Positions 7,674 through 11,208 of a stretch of DNA of 11,208 nt are shown here, in pieces. The first letter of the stretch is position 1, and each line of letters starts with the position of its first letter. The notes below the pieces were generated by a model, which saw only the letters and a program-made list of their open reading frames with translations, ran no database searches and had not been told where the DNA came from. Origin of the DNA: RBG-16-66-20 sp964564865. GTDB lineage: Bacteria; Pseudomonadota; Gammaproteobacteria; Burkholderiales; SG8-39. The DNA lies in assembly GCA_964564865.1 (NCBI GenBank), contig CAZMDA010000091.1, positions 1 through 11,208 of the forward strand, in the 5' to 3' direction. The position numbers were made by a program, and so were the translations under genes.

Positions 7674-8011
7674 CTCCAGAGTATCTGTATGGTCCAGCCC
7701 AGGTAGGCGGCGATGGTGAGCAGCACCATCACCTGCAGCGTGAGCCGCAGCCCGTCGGGCTTGACGTAGTCCATCAGGATGTTGCGCACGCCCACCCACA
7801 GGTGCCAGGCGAGGCTGGCCGCGAACAGCAGCGTCGCCACCCGCATCCAGCCCTGCGTGAACAGGTCCTTCCACACCGCGTAGCTGATCGGCACCCCGCC
7901 CAGCAGCACCGCGAGCACGATCACGGTGTAGACCGACATGATCACCGCGGTCACGCGCTGCACCAGCCAGTCGCGCATGCCGTACCGCGCCCCGGTGACG
8001 ACGCGACTCAC
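7670..8011 (-). CDS. sdhD: Succinate dehydrogenase membrane anchor subunit, GTG start
   Basis: One of two membrane anchors of complex II that bind haem b and form the ubiquinone site. With GTG at 8011-8009 the protein has 113 residues, a normal length. The N-terminus (MSRVVTGARYGMRDWLVQRVTAV) resembles betaproteobacterial SdhD, in which a GxRYGxRDWL-type segment precedes the first helix. Three hydrophobic segments lie at about 21-42, 56-78 and 88-110. His70 in AWHLWVGVRNILMDYVK corresponds to the E. coli SdhD haem ligand His71, and Asp81-Tyr82 to the quinone-site pair Asp82-Tyr83. The GTG overlaps the sdhC TGA by 4 nt (GTGA), and the TGA overlaps the sdhA ATG by 4 nt (ATGA). The in-frame ATG at codon 12 would remove conserved N-terminal residues, so GTG is preferred. 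The frame stays open far upstream through sdhC and antisense to mdh and prpB, which is not coding. Confidence 0.93.
   Translation of the reverse strand: MSRVVTGARYGMRDWLVQRVTAVIMSVYTVIVLAVLLGGVPISYAVWKDLFTQGWMRVATLLFAASLAWHLWVGVRNILMDYVKPDGLRLTLQVMVLLTIAAYLGWTIQILWR
7674..7677 (-). promoter_or_regulatory. GGAG directly abutting the sdhA start codon
   Basis: On the minus strand the context is CTCTGGAGATGAGCTTGG. The only Shine-Dalgarno-like motif has zero spacing to ATG 7673 but 6 nt to the in-frame TTG at 7667-7665. Either sdhA initiates by coupling to sdhD termination at ATGA, or the TTG contributes. Confidence 0.45.
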
Positions 8012-8409
8012 CACAGCTTGGCTCCCAGCCAGGCGGTGAGCGCCAGGCTGGCGGCGAACACCGCCCAGCTGCTCGCCCGGGCGCTCGCCAGGTCCACGCC
8101 CTTGTGCAGGTCGAGGAACAGGTGCCGGATGCCGGCGCAGAAATGGTGGCAGTAGGCCCAGATCAGGACCAGCAGCGCCAGCTTCACCGGCAGCAGCCCG
8201 GCGTAGCGCCGGATGGCCTCGAACGCGGCCTCGCTGGACAGGCTCCGGTCCAGCATCCACAGCAGCCAGACCATGGCGACGAACAGCAGCGCGCCGCTGA
8301 TGCGGTGCAGGATGGACACGCGCGCCGGCAGGGGCAGCCGGATCTCGAACAGCAGGGCCTGGAGGTTGAGGTACTTCGGCCTGTTCTTCTTGGCTGCCGC
8401 AGATGACAT
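8008..8409 (-). CDS. sdhC: Succinate dehydrogenase cytochrome b556 subunit
   Basis: Second membrane anchor of complex II. The protein has 133 residues. The short N-terminal cytoplasmic part (MSSAAAKKNRPKYLNLQALL) precedes three membrane segments at about 34-54, 73-98 and 113-131. SILHRISG (Ser32, Arg36) matches the quinone-binding Ser27/Arg31 of E. coli SdhC. His89, seven residues before the His of GIRHLFLD, matches the haem ligand His84. ATG 8409 gives the family N-terminus; the in-frame extension to 8523 would run through the promoter and into mdh on the other strand. There is no Shine-Dalgarno. Instead a perfect TATAAT lies at 8417-8422, so the message probably starts within a few bases of the ATG. 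It is the first gene of the sdh-gltA-suc operon. Confidence 0.96.
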   Translation of the reverse strand: MSSAAAKKNRPKYLNLQALLFEIRLPLPARVSILHRISGALLFVAMVWLLWMLDRSLSSEAAFEAIRRYAGLLPVKLALLVLIWAYCHHFCAGIRHLFLDLHKGVDLASARASSWAVFAASLALTAWLGAKLW

Positions 8410-8416
8410 GAAACGG

Positions 8417-8444
8417 ATTATATGCTCTGCGGCGGTGCGGTAAA
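8417..8444 (-). promoter_or_regulatory. Predicted sigma-70 promoter of the sdhC operon
   Basis: On the minus strand the -10 is a perfect TATAAT (8422-8417). A -35 of TTTACC (8444-8439, 4 of 6 matches to TTGACA) lies 16 nt upstream. Transcription would start near 8410-8411, that is 0-2 nt before the sdhC ATG, giving a leaderless or nearly leaderless mRNA. This is inferred from motifs only. Confidence 0.6.
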
Positions 8445-8446
8445 AT
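8418..8446 (+). promoter_or_regulatory. Possible promoter of the mdh-prpB-prpC operon
   Basis: TAAAAT (8441-8446, 5 of 6 matches to TATAAT) could be a -10 box giving a start near 8453 and a leader of about 39 nt before mdh. The -35 position at 17-nt spacing is TTATAT (8418-8423), a poor match, so an activator might be needed. The elements overlap those of the divergent sdh promoter. Confidence 0.4.
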
Positions 8447-8479
8447 GAATGATTCTCGGCATATCCCTGAGATTCCCTT

Positions 8480-8483
8480 GGAG
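8480..8483 (+). promoter_or_regulatory. Ribosome binding site of mdh; decides the start
   Basis: GGAG lies 8 nt before ATG 8492. The in-frame TTG at 8486 would be only 2 nt away, so ATG is the start. Confidence 0.8.
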
Positions 8484-8491
8484 TTTTGCCC

Positions 8492-9487
8492 ATGACCAAA
8501 GCCCCCGTCCGAGTCGCTGTCACCGGCGCCGCCGGCCAGATCGGTTACGCCCTCCTGTTTCGCATCGCGAGCGGGGAAATGCTGGGCAAGGACCAGCCGG
8601 TGATCCTGCAGCTGCTGGAGATCCCGGACGAGAAGGCCCAGAAGGCCCTCAAGGGCGTCATGATGGAACTGGACGACTGCGCCTTCCCCCTGCTGCACGG
8701 GATGGTGGCCGCCTCCGACCCCATGGTCGCGTTCAAGGACGTGGGCGTCGCCCTGCTGGTGGGCGCCCGGCCCCGCGGGCCCGGCATGGAAAGGAAGGAC
8801 CTGCTGGAGGCCAACGGCAAGATCTTCGGGCCCCAGGGCCAGGCGCTGGACCGGGTGGCGGCGCGCGACGTCAAGGTGCTGGTGGTCGGCAATCCGGCCA
8901 ACACCAACGCCCTGATCGCGATGAAGAACGCCCCCAGCCTGAAGCCGACGCAGTTCACCGCCATGATGCGGCTGGACCACAACCGCGCCACTTCCCAGAT
9001 CGCGCAGAAGATCGGCAAGCCCAACGCCGCGGTGAAGAAGGTCACGGTCTGGGGCAACCATTCGGCCACCCAGTACCCGGACCTGTTCCAGGCCGAGGTG
9101 GAGGGCCGGAAGGTCTGGCCGATGATCAACGACCAGGCCTGGCTGGAGACGACCTTCATCCCGACGGTGCAGAAGCGCGGCGCGGCCATCATCGAGGCCC
9201 GCGGCCTGTCCTCGGCGGCGAGCGCCGCCAACGCCGCGGTCGACCATGTCCGCGACTGGGTGCTGGGGACGGCGCCCGGCAGCTGGGTCAGCATGGGCAT
9301 CCCCTCGGACGGCAGCTACGGCATCCCCGAGGGCGTGCTCTACGGCTACCCGGTCACCTGCTCCGGCGGCCGCTACGAGATCGTCAAGGGGCTGGACGTG
9401 AGCGAGTTCGGCCGCAAGCGCATGGACGCCACCCTCAAGGAGCTGCACGAGGAGCGCGACGGCGTGAAGCACCTGCTGGGTGGGTGA
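8492..9487 (+). CDS. mdh: Malate dehydrogenase, NAD-dependent, long (331-aa) type
   Basis: Interconverts malate and oxaloacetate with NAD. The protein has 331 residues, of the longer type common in Betaproteobacteria and many other bacteria rather than the roughly 312-residue E. coli type. The NAD fold starts with GAAGQIGY (Gly12, Gly15, Gly18). The substrate loop GARPRGPGMER holds Arg95 and Arg101. Asp162 and Arg165 lie in LDHNR and the catalytic His190 in WGNHS. GLSSAASAANAAVDHVRDW (about 238-256) is a typical late motif. The gene is the first of the plus-strand operon, divergent from sdhC across 82 bp. Its stop is 6 nt before prpB. Oxaloacetate made here is a substrate of both GltA and PrpC, which fits the linkage to both operons. 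Confidence 0.98.
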   Translation: MTKAPVRVAVTGAAGQIGYALLFRIASGEMLGKDQPVILQLLEIPDEKAQKALKGVMMELDDCAFPLLHGMVAASDPMVAFKDVGVALLVGARPRGPGMERKDLLEANGKIFGPQGQALDRVAARDVKVLVVGNPANTNALIAMKNAPSLKPTQFTAMMRLDHNRATSQIAQKIGKPNAAVKKVTVWGNHSATQYPDLFQAEVEGRKVWPMINDQAWLETTFIPTVQKRGAAIIEARGLSSAASAANAAVDHVRDWVLGTAPGSWVSMGIPSDGSYGIPEGVLYGYPVTCSGGRYEIVKGLDVSEFGRKRMDATLKELHEERDGVKHLLGG

Positions 9488-9493
9488 CGAAAA

Positions 9494-10390
9494 ATGAGGA
9501 CCCCTCTCACCAGCGCGGGAGCGAAGTTCCGCCAGGCCCTCCGGGAGGAAAAGCCCCTCCAGATCGCCGGCACCATCTGCGCCTACCACGCGCACCTCGC
9601 CAAGCGCAGCGGCTTCAGGGCCATCTACCTGTCCGGGGGCGGGGTCGCCGCCGGGTCGCTGGGCCTGCCCGACCTGGGCATCTCGGGCCTGGAGGACGTG
9701 CTGATCGACGTCCGGCGCATCACCGACGTCTGCGACCTGCCGCTGCTGGTGGACGTGGACACCGGCTTCGGCTCCAGCGCCTTCAACGTCGCCCGCACCG
9801 CCCGGTCGCTGGTCAAGGGCGGCGCCGCCGCGATGCAGATGGAGGACCAGGTGGGCGCCAAGCGCTGCGGCCACCGCCCCAACAAGGAACTGGTGTCGGC
9901 CGGCGAGATGTGCGACCGGATCAAGGCGGCGGTGGACGGCCGCGGCGACGATTCGTTCGCGGTGCTGGCCCGCACCGACGCGCTGGCCAACGAGGGCCTG
10001 CAGGCGGCCATCGACCGCGCCGTGAAGTACGTCGAGGCCGGCGCCGACATGATCTTCCCCGAGGCGATCACGGAGTTGTCGCAGTACAAGCGGTTCGCCG
10101 CCGCGGTGAAGGTGCCGATCCTCGCCAACATCACCGAGTTCGGCCAGACGCCCCTGTTCACCATCGAGGAGCTGCGCTCGGCCGACGTCGCCATGGCGCT
10201 CTACCCGCTGTCGGCCTTCCGCGCCATGAACAAGGCGGCGCTCAAGGTGTACGAGACGCTGCGCCGGACCGGCACCCAGAAGGACGTCCTCGCGGACATG
10301 CAGACCCGCGAGGAGCTCTACGACTACCTCAACTACCACGCCTACGAGAAGAAACTCGATGAGCTCTTCGCAAAGTCCGGCGGCGCCTAA
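9494..10390 (+). CDS. prpB: 2-methylisocitrate lyase
   Basis: Last step of the methylcitrate cycle: cleaves 2-methylisocitrate to pyruvate and succinate. The protein has 298 residues (E. coli PrpB 296). It belongs to the isocitrate lyase/PEP mutase superfamily with the signature KRCGH at 123-127 (catalytic Cys125). YLSGGGVAAGSLGLPD (45-60) supplies substrate-loop residues and Asp60; Asp87 and Asp89 in DVDTGFG match Mg-binding positions, and Glu190 lies in FPEAI. The motif residues are offset by +2 from E. coli PrpB numbering. That pattern and the prpC neighbour favour PrpB over isocitrate lyase or an oxaloacetate decarboxylase. The upstream sequence GGGTGGGTGACGAAAA is only a weak Shine-Dalgarno, so coupling to mdh across the 6-nt gap is likely. 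The 3' end overlaps prpC by 32 nt in another frame. Confidence 0.96.
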   Translation: MRTPLTSAGAKFRQALREEKPLQIAGTICAYHAHLAKRSGFRAIYLSGGGVAAGSLGLPDLGISGLEDVLIDVRRITDVCDLPLLVDVDTGFGSSAFNVARTARSLVKGGAAAMQMEDQVGAKRCGHRPNKELVSAGEMCDRIKAAVDGRGDDSFAVLARTDALANEGLQAAIDRAVKYVEAGADMIFPEAITELSQYKRFAAAVKVPILANITEFGQTPLFTIEELRSADVAMALYPLSAFRAMNKAALKVYETLRRTGTQKDVLADMQTREELYDYLNYHAYEKKLDELFAKSGGA

Positions 10391-11208
10391 GCCGAAGAAG
10401 TCCGTCGCCCTGTCCGGGGTGGCGGCGGGGAACACCGCGCTGTGCACGGTCGGGCGCACCGGCAACGACCTGCACTACCGCGGCTACGACATCCTGGATT
10501 TCGCCGGCGAGGCGGAGTTCGAGGAGGTCGCCTACCTGCTGGTGCACGAGAAGCTGCCCACGAAGGCGGAGCTCGAGGCCTACAAGAAGAAGCTGCGCGG
10601 CCTGAGGGGCCTTCCCGGGCCGCTGAAGGCCGTCCTGGAGCAGCTGCCGAAGAGCGCGCACCCGATGGACGTCCTGCGCACCGGCTGCTCGGTGCTGGGC
10701 ACCCTGGAGCCCGAGGCCGAGGCGCACCCGGTCGAGGGCGCGCGCCACATCGCCGACCGGCTGATGGCCTGCTTCGGCTCGATGCTGCTCTACTGGCACC
10801 ACTACGCGCACAACGGCAGGCGCATCGAGACGGTCACCGACGACGACTCCATCGGCGGCCACTACCTGCACCTGCTGCACGGCAAGCCGCCGGCGGCGAG
10901 CTGGGTGCGGGCGATGCACACCTCGCTCATCCTCTATGCCGAGCACGAGTACAACGCCAGCACCTTCACCTGCCGCGTCATCACCGGCACCGGCTCGGAC
11001 ATCTACTCGGCGATCACCGGCGGCATCGGCGCGCTGCGCGGCCCCAAGCACGGCGGCGCCAACGAGGTCTCGGACGAGATCCAGAAGCGCTACAAGACGG
11101 CGGACGAGGCCGAGGCCGACATCCGCCGGCGCATGGCGGCGAAGGAAGTCGTGATCGGCTTCGGCCACCCGGTCTACACCATCGGCGACCCGCGCAACAA
11201 GGTCATCA
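10359..11208 (+). CDS. prpC: 2-methylcitrate synthase, C-terminus cut by the right window edge
   Basis: Condenses propionyl-CoA with oxaloacetate to 2-methylcitrate, the first step of the methylcitrate cycle. I translated 283 codons from ATG 10359 to the edge; the family has about 370-390, so roughly 100 residues are missing. The N-terminus KKSVALSGVAAGNTALCT with GRTGNDLHYRGYDILD (33-48) is characteristic of PrpC. The N-terminal beta-domain seen in GltA is absent. Citrate-synthase histidines are His196 (EHEYNAS), His231 (GPKHGGANE) and His270 (GFGHPVYT); the catalytic Asp lies beyond the edge. The start lies inside prpB, in the +1 frame relative to it. AGAAG 7 nt upstream is a modest Shine-Dalgarno. 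No later ATG or GTG would keep the conserved N-terminus. Dehydratase genes (acnD/prpF or prpD) might follow outside the window (inference). Confidence 0.95.
   Translation, partial: MSSSQSPAAPKPKKSVALSGVAAGNTALCTVGRTGNDLHYRGYDILDFAGEAEFEEVAYLLVHEKLPTKAELEAYKKKLRGLRGLPGPLKAVLEQLPKSAHPMDVLRTGCSVLGTLEPEAEAHPVEGARHIADRLMACFGSMLLYWHHYAHNGRRIETVTDDDSIGGHYLHLLHGKPPAASWVRAMHTSLILYAEHEYNASTFTCRVITGTGSDIYSAITGGIGALRGPKHGGANEVSDEIQKRYKTADEAEADIRRRMAAKEVVIGFGHPVYTIGDPRNKVI

Noticed and set aside
8445..8495. A 16-codon leader frame (MNDSRHIPEIPLEFCP) whose TGA overlaps the mdh ATG as ATGA
   Set aside because: If TAAAAT at 8441-8446 is the -10 box, transcription starts after this ATG. It has no good Shine-Dalgarno and no regulatory codon run, while mdh has its own well-placed GGAG. 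It would need a further-upstream transcript start to be real.
8012..10465. Minus-strand open frame continuing upstream of sdhD through sdhC and antisense to mdh and prpB (to 10465)
   Set aside because: Only the last 113 codons resemble a known family (SdhD). The rest is a low-complexity shadow of well-supported genes, and the GTG at 8011 overlaps the sdhC stop in the expected way.
10359..11208. Considered whether prpC might be a second citrate synthase (gltA-like)
   Set aside because: It lacks the GltA N-terminal beta-domain, has the PrpC-type SGVAAGNTALCTVGRTGNDLHYRGYD region and follows prpB, so 2-methylcitrate synthase is the better call, though side activity as citrate synthase is possible.

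Overview
The window is a dense, high-GC stretch of central-metabolism genes. The gene order and the protein sequences point to a Betaproteobacterium (Burkholderiales, Rhodocyclales or a relative); the genus cannot be told from the sequence alone. The SdhD N-terminus, the long Mdh type (331 aa), the SdhE-GltA linkage and the PrpC N-terminus all fit that group. I see no insertion sequences, phage genes, CRISPR arrays, tRNAs, rRNAs or foreign-looking segments. No stretch of even 100 bases lacks a gene.

Layout. From about 8409 leftward to the left edge, everything reads on the minus strand as one probable operon: sdhC - sdhD - sdhA - sdhB - sdhE - gltA - sucA - odhB (cut by the left edge). The first three genes are joined by 4-nt stop/start overlaps, sdhB and sdhE share one base, and sucA and odhB overlap by 11 nt. 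The remaining gaps are 13 to 34 nt. From 8492 rightward the plus strand carries mdh - prpB - prpC (cut by the right edge). These are spaced by 6 nt and then overlapped by 32 nt, so they are also probably one operon. The two operons are divergent and separated by 82 bp (8410-8491). Each has a recognisable -10 box there. The two predicted promoters lie on top of each other, and the sdh one would give a transcript with almost no leader before sdhC.

How the genes work together. The left operon encodes citrate synthase, the E1 and E2 parts of 2-oxoglutarate dehydrogenase, and all four subunits of succinate dehydrogenase plus its flavinylation factor SdhE. The right operon encodes malate dehydrogenase, 2-methylisocitrate lyase and 2-methylcitrate synthase. 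PrpC condenses propionyl-CoA with oxaloacetate, and PrpB releases pyruvate and succinate. SDH and Mdh (with a fumarase and a methylcitrate dehydratase/isomerase not in the window) return succinate to oxaloacetate. The divergent pair therefore encodes much of both the TCA cycle and the methylcitrate cycle.

I found no undescribed biological system here. The points worth a second look concern the shared promoter region, start-codon contexts, gene overlaps and one substituted allosteric-site residue in GltA.
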